64,000 bases of DNA from positions 306,665 to 370,664 of the forward strand of contig JAKSCK010000240.1 of NCBI GenBank assembly GCA_022360655.1. Reading direction: 5' to 3'. Position numbers and translations under genes: made by a program. This DNA comes from Spirochaetales bacterium. GTDB lineage: Bacteria > Spirochaetota > Spirochaetia > DSM-2461. Position 1 is the stretch's first letter, and every line of letters begins with the position of its first letter. Shown one piece after another: positions 7,762 through 16,578 of the stretch. Under the pieces are notes generated by a model, which did no database searches, was not told the DNA's origin, and saw only the letters and a list, made by a program, of their open reading frames with translations.

Positions 7762-9522
7762 ATGGGAGCGAAATCTCATCCCCCTCTTTTTTTTCTTGCC
7801 AGTGGCGGTGTTGTTGCCATCGTCCTGGAGCAACCGTTGTCCTCCATGGGGTTTGCATGGCTGGTTGTGTCCATCCCTCCTCTCATTCTTTTCTTTCTTC
7901 TCAAGAATTGGCATCAGAAGATGTGGTGTTCTTGCTTGTTGGCCTTCATGATGAGTCTGGCCCTTTTTTGCTTGGGTCCTTTTTTTTCTCAAATTCTTCA
8001 AAGGCCTTCCTCACACCTGGGAATCCCCTTTCAAGAGGTCCATCAGGTTCAACTCTCCATGCTTGAGGATGCCCGAGTTCCTGTTCAAGGGCAGTGGCAG
8101 GGATTGGGGAGGGTGACTTGGGTGGAGGGGAGGGGAAAGGCGGCATCGGCCCAATCCATTCTACTGATTTCAGGTCAGGGAAACCGCCCTCCTGTCAAAG
8201 GGATGCATCTTTCTGTTCAAGGTCAATTCTCCTCAACATCCCCCAAGATGTTCTGGGGGAAGAATTGGGAATTGCTTTCCTTTCAAAGTCCACTTGTTCA
8301 ATGGCGCTATTATGCGCTGAGCTATTTCCATCATCGCTTTGATGCCCTCTCTCATGAGACGGCAACGGTGTGTCGTGCCCTTCTACTTGGACAAACGCTC
8401 GATCCTGGAGTCTCTTTGTTGCGGAGATTTCGTCATGCAGGTTGTGCGCATCTCTTTGCTCTCTCCGGTTTTCATCTGTCTCTTTTGGCCTTAGCCATGC
8501 GATTTTTTGTTCATCCTCTTCTTGGTCGCCAAGGAGCCATTCTTTTTTCCTGCATGGCCTCTCTTCTTTTTTTATGGTTGGTGGGACTGCGGCCTTCGTT
8601 GGTTCGGGCTGTGATGATGTATCTTCTCTGGTCAGGGTATCGGTATCAAAACAAGCGGGTGGAGGCTCTGGTGGTTCTTGTTCAGGCCTTTTTAATCCAA
8701 GGGATTTTTTTTCCTCAACAGCGTCAATCCTTATCATTTCTGTTGAGTTATGCCGCTCTTTTTGGAATCTTGGCCATTGGATGGCCATGGGGACAATGGT
8801 TTTCTCGGTGGTTGCCCCGCTCCTTTGCTCTCCTGGTTGGTGGACAAATTGGAGCCCAGGCTGGAACCCTTCCTCTTGTGGTGGGTGTTTTTGGGGTTTG
8901 GCGCCCCATTGGGTTGCTAGCATCTCCTCTCTTGACGCCTCCGGTGGCTCTATTGATGGCCTGTGGTGCTCTCTTTGTTTGTCCTCTTCCATTGCAAGTT
9001 CTATCCCTCTTGAAAACATGCCTTGAAGGGATGAATTCCATTTTGCTGTGGATCTCCCATCATTTTTCTCAATACCGTGAGGTTTCCATGGCGATGATCA
9101 CCGCTTGGCTCATCCCCCTGAGCATCGCTATACTTCCACATATCTTTATTTGGAGAATTCGTCATCGACGCACCCAATATCATCAATCACGATTCCCCAG
9201 CCTCCATTCGTGCCTTCCTGGACAGCCGAGAGATTGCGCCACGCAAGCGATGGGGACAGAACTTCCTGATCAACCGAGGAGCCCGGGAGAAAATCGTCTC
9301 GTTGCTCAAGCCCGCTCCAGGAGTTGGCATCTGGGAAATTGGTCCAGGACTTGGGGCCATGAGCGAGTCCATTCTCAAGCAGGGCGCTCATCTCACCGTT
9401 TTCGAAATCGACCCCGCCTACTGCGAATGGCTTCAAGAGTCTCTGGGAGGGGGGCGATTTCAGCTCATCCAGGGCGATGTGGTGAAAACTTGGAAGGATC
9501 AATGGGCCAAAACAGCTCCTGA
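7762..9522 (+). CDS. comEC: ComEC/Rec2-like competence channel; the last ~120 codons overlap rsmA out of frame and are probably not ComEC homologous
   Basis: Competence domain LLLGQTLDPGVSLLRRFRHAGCAHLFALSGFHLSLLA, WLVGLRPSLVRAVMMY, SFLLSYAALFGILAIGWPWG. The homologous part ends near 9120. Confidence 0.75.
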   Translation: MGAKSHPPLFFLASGGVVAIVLEQPLSSMGFAWLVVSIPPLILFFLLKNWHQKMWCSCLLAFMMSLALFCLGPFFSQILQRPSSHLGIPFQEVHQVQLSMLEDARVPVQGQWQGLGRVTWVEGRGKAASAQSILLISGQGNRPPVKGMHLSVQGQFSSTSPKMFWGKNWELLSFQSPLVQWRYYALSYFHHRFDALSHETATVCRALLLGQTLDPGVSLLRRFRHAGCAHLFALSGFHLSLLALAMRFFVHPLLGRQGAILFSCMASLLFLWLVGLRPSLVRAVMMYLLWSGYRYQNKRVEALVVLVQAFLIQGIFFPQQRQSLSFLLSYAALFGILAIGWPWGQWFSRWLPRSFALLVGGQIGAQAGTLPLVVGVFGVWRPIGLLASPLLTPPVALLMACGALFVCPLPLQVLSLLKTCLEGMNSILLWISHHFSQYREVSMAMITAWLIPLSIAILPHIFIWRIRHRRTQYHQSRFPSLHSCLPGQPRDCATQAMGTELPDQPRSPGENRLVAQARSRSWHLGNWSRTWGHERVHSQAGRSSHRFRNRPRLLRMASRVSGRGAISAHPGRCGENLEGSMGQNSS

Positions 9523-10030
9523 CAAAGTTCTTGGGAATCTTCCTTACAATGCCGCATCAGCCATCATAGCAGCCTTCATTGAGAATGGATGTTTAGCTGA
9601 TATGAATGTGTTTACCGTTCAGGATGAAATGGGGCAGAGAATGTGGGCTAAGCCTGGGAATAAGAATTATTCCTCTTTTTCAGTGCTCTGCCAAACATCT
9701 GCCAAAGTGAAAGATGGAGGAAAACTCACACCTGGTTCGTTTTACCCTGCTCCACGAGTGAATTCTCGGATTGTGACCTTGGAGCCAGCCACTCCATTCG
9801 GTGAAATTGTAGCACCAGAAGCATTTCGAGCTCTTGTTCGTGGTTTGTTCGCATCACGCCGAAAAACTCTTTCCAACAACCTTGCGGCCTCTGGTCATCT
9901 TGCCCAGTTCCCTCCACTTGAGGCGGTTCGTGAGGCCTTTCACGCAGAAAATGTGGAATTGAGTCGCCGTCCAGAAACCGTGTCTCCAGGGGAATGGGTG
10001 GCCATTTCCAATCGCATCGCACAAGGATAG
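9164..10030 (+). CDS. rsmA: 16S rRNA (adenine1518-N6/1519-N6)-dimethyltransferase RsmA/KsgA; start uncertain, ATC at 9164 proposed
   Basis: Frame-2 translation NHDSPASIRAFLDSREIAPRKRWGQNFLINRGAREKIVSLL...IWEIGPGLGAMSE, DKVLGNLPYNAAS. The frame is open from 9122 with no ATG/GTG/TTG until 9302. Confidence 0.85.
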   Translation: MDAPNIINHDSPASIRAFLDSREIAPRKRWGQNFLINRGAREKIVSLLKPAPGVGIWEIGPGLGAMSESILKQGAHLTVFEIDPAYCEWLQESLGGGRFQLIQGDVVKTWKDQWAKTAPDKVLGNLPYNAASAIIAAFIENGCLADMNVFTVQDEMGQRMWAKPGNKNYSSFSVLCQTSAKVKDGGKLTPGSFYPAPRVNSRIVTLEPATPFGEIVAPEAFRALVRGLFASRRKTLSNNLAASGHLAQFPPLEAVREAFHAENVELSRRPETVSPGEWVAISNRIAQG

Positions 10031-10034
10031 GAGA

Positions 10035-10718
10035 ATGGATTCACCGTGCTGTATTTGCGGAGGGAACACAGAGGTGTTCCAATGTGGCAAGCCCTTAGTA
10101 CGCCAGTATTTTTTCTGCTCCTCTTGTGGGTACATTGCCATGGCCTCTCATCAGAGGCTTTCCTCCCAAGAGGAGTTGGCACGGTATCAATGCCATGAGA
10201 ATTCCCTAGAGGATGAGGGTTATCGGCAATGGCTGGAATCATTCATAGATCTGGTTTTTCAGGATTATTCCCTTGAGACCACGGCCAAAATCCTTGATTT
10301 TGGTAGTGGTCCCACCCCTTCTCTGGCGGCATTGATGACTCAACGAGGATATGCGGTTGAATTGGAAGATCCCTATTTTGCTCCAGGTAGCCCGCCGGGC
10401 CCCTTCTCCCTTATCACTTCCCTTGAAGTGTTTGAGCATTTGGCTCATCCAGAACAGGTTGTAGAGAATCTTGCCCTGCGTTTGGAGAAGGGGGGACGGC
10501 TGTGTATTGGGACATCCTTTCACTCGTTCACCAAAGAATCACTTCATCAATTTGAATCGTGGTCATATCGAAGTGATCCCACCCATATTGGTTTTTTTAC
10601 TCGAAAGGGGTTGGATCATTTAATGAGGTGTTATGGTCTTCAAGCCCACGGCGGAGATGGGAAACGCTATGCCTGTTATCGGCTCTCTTGCCCACCAGAG
10701 CGGGCCATGCTAGGTTAA
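10035..10718 (+). CDS. Class I SAM-dependent methyltransferase with N-terminal zinc-ribbon-like Cys motif
   Basis: CCICGG...CSSCGY; ILDFGSGPTPSLAALM; LITSLEVFEHLAHPEQVVENLALRLEKGGRLCIGT. Confidence 0.8.
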   Translation: MDSPCCICGGNTEVFQCGKPLVRQYFFCSSCGYIAMASHQRLSSQEELARYQCHENSLEDEGYRQWLESFIDLVFQDYSLETTAKILDFGSGPTPSLAALMTQRGYAVELEDPYFAPGSPPGPFSLITSLEVFEHLAHPEQVVENLALRLEKGGRLCIGTSFHSFTKESLHQFESWSYRSDPTHIGFFTRKGLDHLMRCYGLQAHGGDGKRYACYRLSCPPERAMLG

Positions 10719-10724
10719 GTCGTC

Positions 10725-11360
10725 ATGCCGGTATTTCCTTTGATTGCAGCACCATTATGGTTTCTTCTCGTTGTCGCATTTTACCAAGCTCCCTCACGGG
10801 GGTGGCGTGGGCTCGTGCCTCCCTATCTTGGTGGAACCCTTGTGGGAATATTGGCACTTTCCATCACACTCTCCAGTTTTACACGCACACCATTTCGGCT
10901 GGAATTTGGTCCACTCTTTTTATGGGCCTGGTTGCGTGGTCCTGGTCTTGCCATGCTGCTGACCAGTGCCGTCGCCCTATTGGTTCGTTTTCGACAAGGG
11001 GCGTCGTCCTCTTGTATTCGTCTCTTTTCTGCATGGTTTGCCGGTTGTGGTATGGTGTTCATGGTTTGGTATGCTCTGACTCCAGATCCTGGATTTGATT
11101 CCCAACGTCTTCTCTTTGCCCCCCTGTTCTGGATGGGTGTGATGGGCTGGGGAGCATGGCTGGCCGATCGATCCGTTCACTATTTTGGGTGGATGCGAGT
11201 GCTGTGGATTTCCCTGACCTTGCTTCTTTCTACTCTGCTGACTGGGGTGAGTGTTCTCTTGGTGGCGGGGGCTTTTTGGGTGGCGTGGACCTTGGCCCTC
11301 CTCATGGCGTTCTCCGCTTTGACCATGATTTATCTGGATTCCCGTGGACGGTTTCGCTAG
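10725..11360 (+). CDS. Integral membrane protein, unknown function
   Basis: Multiple hydrophobic segments across 211 aa; tight spacing with neighbours. Confidence 0.55.
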   Translation: MPVFPLIAAPLWFLLVVAFYQAPSRGWRGLVPPYLGGTLVGILALSITLSSFTRTPFRLEFGPLFLWAWLRGPGLAMLLTSAVALLVRFRQGASSSCIRLFSAWFAGCGMVFMVWYALTPDPGFDSQRLLFAPLFWMGVMGWGAWLADRSVHYFGWMRVLWISLTLLLSTLLTGVSVLLVAGAFWVAWTLALLMAFSALTMIYLDSRGRFR

Positions 11361-12210
11361 ATTCCGTTGTGGTTTTCTGCCCCTCATTGGGGTCATACTC
11401 TTGATTTCTTGCTCATCTCCCCGTGTTCTTGTGTTGGATGATGAAGTGACCATCCATGCCCTTGGGGAGCAGTGGCCCTTTCATTCCATCCAATTTCGTT
11501 TTCAATCGTTTTTGCGGGGAATACGCATTCGTCATGAGCAGATTGAGGATGATCAGCAGGTGATGGGGCTCGTTCAAGAGTGGGCCAAAGAGATGGATCT
11601 GGTTCTTCTTTCCCCTTTTCTTGCTGAGGGCCTGGATTCAGAATCCTCTTTGCCCATCATCACCATGACTCTTGGTGTTCCCAGTGACAATACCGATGTG
11701 GTGCTCATGGCTCGTCGGGATGATGCCATAAGAGAATTGGGGCAATGGGCCGCTGAATGGCCTGGGGAACAAGATGTATTGGCGCTTGTTGATGGCGCAA
11801 CAGAGCAGAAACGACAGGAAATTGAGGTTTTTCGTCAAAGTTTTTCATCACATTCTGAGTCCTCTCGACTGAAAATTGTCAATTTAGCCGCCATCAATTC
11901 GGCATCCCTTCCAGAAGATTTTTCTGCTCGTGCCTCAGGAGCTCATCTATTGGTTCTCTTGGCTGGAATGGCAAACTTGGATGCTGTGGTGGCGTCCGCA
12001 GAGGAGGGTGTGCCTTTTGTGAGCGAGGGTATTCGCTCCACGGGGTATAGACAGAATCGTTTAGTGGGTTCTCTTGAGGTGAGTGGAAAAGATGTAAAGC
12101 AGGCATTCTGGGAAGGTTTGAAACAGGGTGTTCTCACAACCCAGGAGGGGGAAGGGATGATTGTGGAGTATCCAGTCCAGTTCATCCCCTATAAATCCAT
12201 GAATCCCTAA
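11344..12210 (+). CDS. Periplasmic-binding-protein-like lipoprotein
   Basis: GTG start; lipobox VILLISCSS; Rossmann-like pattern VLALVDGATEQKRQEIEVFRQSF, LLVLLAGMANLDAVVASAEEGVPFVSEG. Confidence 0.55.
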   Translation: MDGFARFRCGFLPLIGVILLISCSSPRVLVLDDEVTIHALGEQWPFHSIQFRFQSFLRGIRIRHEQIEDDQQVMGLVQEWAKEMDLVLLSPFLAEGLDSESSLPIITMTLGVPSDNTDVVLMARRDDAIRELGQWAAEWPGEQDVLALVDGATEQKRQEIEVFRQSFSSHSESSRLKIVNLAAINSASLPEDFSARASGAHLLVLLAGMANLDAVVASAEEGVPFVSEGIRSTGYRQNRLVGSLEVSGKDVKQAFWEGLKQGVLTTQEGEGMIVEYPVQFIPYKSMNP

Positions 12211-12436
12211 AAGTCGGATTTCATTTTTGATGACTTTTGGTGCGAATTGACTCATGATGCTAAAAGCAATGGGATTTGTTTTCTGTCATGATGGAGTGGT
12301 TCTTACTCTGTCCTTCAGTGAACGAACAGAGAATACAATGATCAAAATAAGGATGAACCAATCAGAACCGGTGCAAGGAAAAGGACTCAAGTGTTGCTTT
12401 TTTCCCAGAGCAAAGCTCTACTTTCGAAAAAATGAT

Positions 12437-12466
12437 TTGACGCTCTGAGGCTCTCAAAACTATAAT
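12437..12466 (+). promoter_or_regulatory. Sigma70-type promoter of flaA operon
   Basis: TTGACG - 18 bp - TATAAT upstream of FlaA1 start with AAGGAGATAGG RBS. Confidence 0.7.
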
Positions 12467-12520
12467 TCACCCAAAAAGGTGAATTATCGCCGTTTCGGTT
12501 TGTCCTTCAAGGAGATAGGA

Positions 12521-13300
12521 ATGAAACGAGGCAGCTTCTTCTCGATTCTGCTCATACTAATGATGCTCGTGTCCGTCTCGATGGGTGCAGATGAGATCAC
12601 ACTTCGGTTGGAATCCAAAGTCATTGAGACTTGGGATGGCCAAGATGCCACGTACTACCCCGACGGCGAACCCGTTGTCTGGCAAGTTCGGGGAAGTAAG
12701 TTCTCAGCAGAGGGTCTCCCTCGCATGACCTACGTCATGAACGAATGGCCCATCGACATGTTTGGTTCCTATCCCGAGGATCCGGAGAGCCTGGGTGTTC
12801 TTGGCATCAATGGGGCTTTTGTGCGGCAAGGATTTAACCAAATTGAGTTAATTCCTGGCACTGGAACGGGAGAGAACTTTGTGGCTCGTCCCTTACCCAT
12901 GCCTGGCCGAGTTCGTATGTTGGACTTCTGGGTTTGGGGTTCCAACTATGATTTTTATGTGGAAACGCATTTCCAGGATTATCGGGGAATGGCCTACACT
13001 CTCAAGCCTGTTCGTGTTGAACAACGACGGGAACCAGGAAGTATTAAGTTTGTTGGTTGGAAAAACATGTTTGTAGAGATGCCGCATTACATCCGACAGG
13101 CCATGAATTACAAGCCTGAATTGGCTAATGTGAGTCTCTCAAAGTTGGTATTTTCCACACATCCTGAAGAGAATGTTTCGAACTTCTACATCTATGTTGA
13201 CCATCTCAAAGTTTTGACAGACATGCACGAGTCCTATTACGACGGCTTTGACTTGACCAGTCCTGATCGTGTTGCCGAAGTTTGGGGATCGGGGGAGTAG
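12521..13300 (+). CDS. flaA: Flagellar filament outer layer (sheath) protein FlaA
   Basis: Spirochaete FlaA signature: LRLESKVIETWDG, WQVRGSKF, PLPMPGRVRMLDFWVWGSNYDFYVETHFQDYRG; signal peptide. Confidence 0.85.
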   Translation: MKRGSFFSILLILMMLVSVSMGADEITLRLESKVIETWDGQDATYYPDGEPVVWQVRGSKFSAEGLPRMTYVMNEWPIDMFGSYPEDPESLGVLGINGAFVRQGFNQIELIPGTGTGENFVARPLPMPGRVRMLDFWVWGSNYDFYVETHFQDYRGMAYTLKPVRVEQRREPGSIKFVGWKNMFVEMPHYIRQAMNYKPELANVSLSKLVFSTHPEENVSNFYIYVDHLKVLTDMHESYYDGFDLTSPDRVAEVWGSGE

Positions 13301-13304
13301 GATA

Positions 13305-14009
13305 ATGAAAAAGAGCATGATTGTTGCTGCCGTTCTGCTGGTGGCTCTCTCCGGTTTCATCGGAGCCCAGACCCTGGACATTGATCCCACCGCCACAGGT
13401 ATTGTGACAGCCCAACAGAAACTCAAAGAAATCTCCGTCAGTAAGATGGAAGATGCTGGTTTTTGGTATGGTATTTTCCCTGGAGACAACGGCATCATTG
13501 AAATGCGAGCTTTTCCTGGGGGGCCTGCTGATAAAGAACCCGTAGAAGCGGAAACACAGTTTGGCTTGGCGGAAACAGATGAAAATGTTGTTGGTGCCAA
13601 GGTTTCGTTCTACAAGCGTGGTGTTGTGGACTTCACCTTAAAGCCCATTCGCCCCCTTCCCATCGAAGGCATCACAAAGACCATTTCGATTTGGGTTGCT
13701 GGACGGAACACCAACCATGAGTTACAGCTCCTGGTCTCTGATCATTTTGGGAATAAGGCTGTTGTTCCCATGGGTAAGCTGAACTTCTCTGGTTGGAAGC
13801 AGTTGACTGTAACCATTCCTCCTACGGTGAAGCAAAGGGATTATCACTACAATGATCGCATGGGTATTTCCATTGATGGTTTCAATGTTCGTTGCAACAT
13901 TGATGAAACCTATGGACGATACTACGTGTATTTTGATGATATACGTGCGGTCACCGATCTCTTCGCTGAAGAGACTCGGGATGCAGACGATATGATGGAT
14001 GCCTGGTAA
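13305..14009 (+). CDS. Second FlaA paralogue
   Basis: LRPLPIEGITKTISIWVAGRNTNHELQLLVSDHFGNK, NFSGWKQLTVTIPP, YVYFDDIRAVTDLF; signal peptide MKKSMIVAAVLLVALSGFIGAQ. Confidence 0.82.
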   Translation: MKKSMIVAAVLLVALSGFIGAQTLDIDPTATGIVTAQQKLKEISVSKMEDAGFWYGIFPGDNGIIEMRAFPGGPADKEPVEAETQFGLAETDENVVGAKVSFYKRGVVDFTLKPIRPLPIEGITKTISIWVAGRNTNHELQLLVSDHFGNKAVVPMGKLNFSGWKQLTVTIPPTVKQRDYHYNDRMGISIDGFNVRCNIDETYGRYYVYFDDIRAVTDLFAEETRDADDMMDAW

Positions 14010-14030
14010 AGATCAGCGTTTCATTCATTG

Positions 14031-14058
14031 AAAAAGCCCCCAATTGGGGGCTTTTTTT
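14031..14058 (+). terminator. Rho-independent terminator after flaA operon
   Basis: AAAAAGCCCCCAATTGGGGGCTTTTTTT. Confidence 0.9.
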
Positions 14059-14075
14059 GCTTGGGAGGGATTCAT

Positions 14076-15245
14076 ATGGTGACCATTCTCAACGAGCTCA
14101 AGTCCATTGATACATTTTCCAACATTCCCCTGGAGGACCTCCAGGCCGTGGCGGAAATTTGCCGTCCCGCGCATTATGCCCCTCGAAGTGTGATTGCGCA
14201 GGAAGGTGTGGATGCCGATGGTGTTTTTGCCCTCACTGTTGGAAGTGTGGGAATTTGGGTGGATTATGGAAGTGATAAAGCTGATCTCTTGGCTGTACGA
14301 GAGGCGCCCTGTCTGGTTGGAGAGATGAGTGTTGTGGATCAGCTTCCTCGGAGTGCCACCATTGTGGCGGGTTCTCCAGTGGCTGGCTACATCATTGAGG
14401 CCGCCGATTTTCGTCAACTTCTTCTAAATCATGGGAGCGTGGCTCTTGGGCTAATTGTGGGTATTTCTCGGCTGGTCCGACGAAGTAATGACAGTTTTGT
14501 GAATGAGCTTCGAGGACGGAATGAGGAGCTTTTGGCGGCCAATGAAGAGTTGAGGAATGCCCATCGGCAACTTGTCCGACAAGAGCGTCTCTCCAGCCTG
14601 GGAAAATTTTCTTCCATGATCATCCATGATTTACGTAATCCCTTGTCCGTGATCAAGGGCTATGCTGACATGCTGGAACTCAAACTGGGTGGGAATGGAG
14701 AACTTGAAAAATATGTGGGTCAGATTCGTCGTGAGGCCTCTCGGCTTTCGGGTTTAACTGGTGAATGGCTGGATTATTCTCGGGGAGAGATCCGTTTGGC
14801 TTATGGACCAGTGATGTTGGATTCTCTTTTTTCTGAACTCAAGGAAAGTATGGAACCGCGGATGCGGTCCAAAGAGATCCAAGCAGAATGGAACAATGAA
14901 TTTCACGAAACCGCATTGATTGATAAGGAACGTCTGATTCGTGTTCTCATCAATTTGGTGAACAATTCCATCAAAGCATGTCGAAGGGGTGGAAGGGTAG
15001 AAGTTTCAGCCCATGAAGAAAATGGAATGCTCCGTTTCATCATTCGGGATAATGGAGTTGGGATGGATCTTGAAACCCTGCAGCATCTTTTTGAACCTTT
15101 CTATTCGAGCGCTGAAGGAGGGGGGACTGGATTAGGCATGCACATTGTCAAAACCGTGATGGAAGCTCATGGGGGAGAAGTCGAAGTGGATTCTGTGCTA
15201 GGAAAGGGAACGGAAGTTCGTTTACGGATTCCTATACGTCCCTGA
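14076..15245 (+). CDS. Cyclic nucleotide-binding domain - sensor histidine kinase
   Basis: cNMP domain (YAPRSVIAQEGVDADGVFALTVGSVGIWV...LVGEMSVVDQLPRSATI); HisKA IIHDLRNPLSVIKGYADML; HATPase DNGVGMD, GGTGLGMHIVKTVMEAHGG. Confidence 0.92.
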   Translation: MVTILNELKSIDTFSNIPLEDLQAVAEICRPAHYAPRSVIAQEGVDADGVFALTVGSVGIWVDYGSDKADLLAVREAPCLVGEMSVVDQLPRSATIVAGSPVAGYIIEAADFRQLLLNHGSVALGLIVGISRLVRRSNDSFVNELRGRNEELLAANEELRNAHRQLVRQERLSSLGKFSSMIIHDLRNPLSVIKGYADMLELKLGGNGELEKYVGQIRREASRLSGLTGEWLDYSRGEIRLAYGPVMLDSLFSELKESMEPRMRSKEIQAEWNNEFHETALIDKERLIRVLINLVNNSIKACRRGGRVEVSAHEENGMLRFIIRDNGVGMDLETLQHLFEPFYSSAEGGGTGLGMHIVKTVMEAHGGEVEVDSVLGKGTEVRLRIPIRP

Positions 15246-15271
15246 AGAAGGCCTTTCTCTGATTGTTGCTC

Positions 15272-15688
15272 TCATAAAAAGAAATAGACCACAACGGTCC
15301 CACCCCAAAGAAACGGTGCAAACGGAAGGCGTGGAGAAGCATCGGTACGAATTCTCATCACCACCCCATAACCAATTCCTAAGGCACAGGCCAAGCCAAT
15401 GGCCCACAGCCAACCATAAAATCCAAGAAAAAGAATCATGGCCATTGAGAGAAGGGCATCACCCAAACCAAGCCCACCATGGGTGATCCATCGTACAAAG
15501 GTCAAAAAGAAAAAACCAAGGGGAGCCAACCCCAATACTAAAAAATCATTTGCTCGCCACACAGCTTCTAGACTGCAAAGAATGAGGAGTGGAAAACTCA
15601 AGGTCAATGGGATTCGCAACGAAATGGCATCCCACAAGGCAATCAGAAGAAATAGTCCCAGGCATATGACTGGTAAAATTTCCGTCAT
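15272..15688 (-). CDS. Minimal A24 prepilin peptidase
   Basis: Multi-TM, LWDAISLRIP and GGLGLGDALLSMAM aspartate motifs. Confidence 0.7.
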   Translation of the reverse strand: MTEILPVICLGLFLLIALWDAISLRIPLTLSFPLLILCSLEAVWRANDFLVLGLAPLGFFFLTFVRWITHGGLGLGDALLSMAMILFLGFYGWLWAIGLACALGIGYGVVMRIRTDASPRLPFAPFLWGGTVVVYFFL

Positions 15689-15691
15689 TCC

Positions 15692-16492
15692 CTATGTTGC
15701 CTTTTCTAATGCAAACAGACGCCGTGCATTCTCCGTTGTTTGCTTGGCTCCCTCTTCAACAGAGATACCGCGTAGATCACAGAGAAATTCCAAGGTGTAA
15801 CCCACATGTCCAGGATGATTGGGCTTCCCTCGGCGGGGTCGGGGAGAAAGGTAGGGAGCATCCGTTTCAATGAGAAGCCGTTCGATGGGAACATTGCGTG
15901 CTGCTTCCAAAACCGCCTCATTCTTACCGTAGCTAATATTGCCAGCAAAGGAGAGAGAGAATCCAAGATCCAAGGCCTTTTTTGCAGTGGACCAATCGGA
16001 GGAAAAACAATGCATCACACCTGTTCTACAGGAAGATTGCTGAATTTGCTTGATCACATCATCATCCGCTTCCCGATTGTGGACAATGATGGGTAAATTT
16101 TGCTGAGCGGCCAATTCTAGATGCTGGGAAAAGGCCTTCTGCTGGACATTTCGTTCCACATTGTCCCAATAATACTCCAAACCAGTCTCCCCAATGGCCA
16201 CCACTTTGGGATGCTGACATTGTTGGATAATGGCCTCGAATCGCTCCTCCCAATTTTCTTGACCACTTTCACAGGGATGGATGCCAGCTCCAAGGAAGAG
16301 TCTAGGGAAGGACTGGGCAAGTTCAAGGCGCGTTTGAAAATCCTGTTCATCAATACCGGCATCAATGGCCGCAACCAGTCCTTGGGAAAAACAATCCTGG
16401 AGTAAGGGGACAACATCAAATCCTTTGTGAGTCATGGATGAGGCATGAAAATGGCTGTCAACTAAGGGAAACGGGAGGTGGATATCCGCCAT
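15692..16492 (-). CDS. TatD family hydrolase/DNase
   Basis: LVDSHFHAS, IGETGLEYYWD, QNLPIIVHNREADDD, MHCFSSDW, LLIETDAPYLSPRPRRGKPNHPG. Confidence 0.93.
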   Translation of the reverse strand: MADIHLPFPLVDSHFHASSMTHKGFDVVPLLQDCFSQGLVAAIDAGIDEQDFQTRLELAQSFPRLFLGAGIHPCESGQENWEERFEAIIQQCQHPKVVAIGETGLEYYWDNVERNVQQKAFSQHLELAAQQNLPIIVHNREADDDVIKQIQQSSCRTGVMHCFSSDWSTAKKALDLGFSLSFAGNISYGKNEAVLEAARNVPIERLLIETDAPYLSPRPRRGKPNHPGHVGYTLEFLCDLRGISVEEGAKQTTENARRLFALEKAT

Positions 16493-16530
16493 GGGAGCTC
16501 CAATTGGGAATGATTTTGGCCCTTCGGGCC

Positions 16531-16561
16531 GACCACAGGACTCCCTGGGAGTCCTGTGGTC
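16531..16561 (-). terminator. Long stem-loop downstream of fba
   Basis: GACCACAGGACTCCC-T-GGGAGTCCTGTGGTC, near-perfect 31-nt palindrome; followed on the minus strand by GGCCCGAAGGGCC. Confidence 0.6.
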
Positions 16562-16578
16562 GATTTAAGAGAAGAAAT

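Noticed and set aside
8195-9026. Long ORFs on both strands (274 aa minus, 218 aa plus) over comEC
   Set aside because: Low-complexity Ser/Cys or Glu/Arg-rich translations shadowing the ComEC frame.
12254-12448. 64-aa ORF upstream of the flaA operon
   Set aside because: Overlaps the promoter region, lacks a good RBS and has an unconvincing translation.
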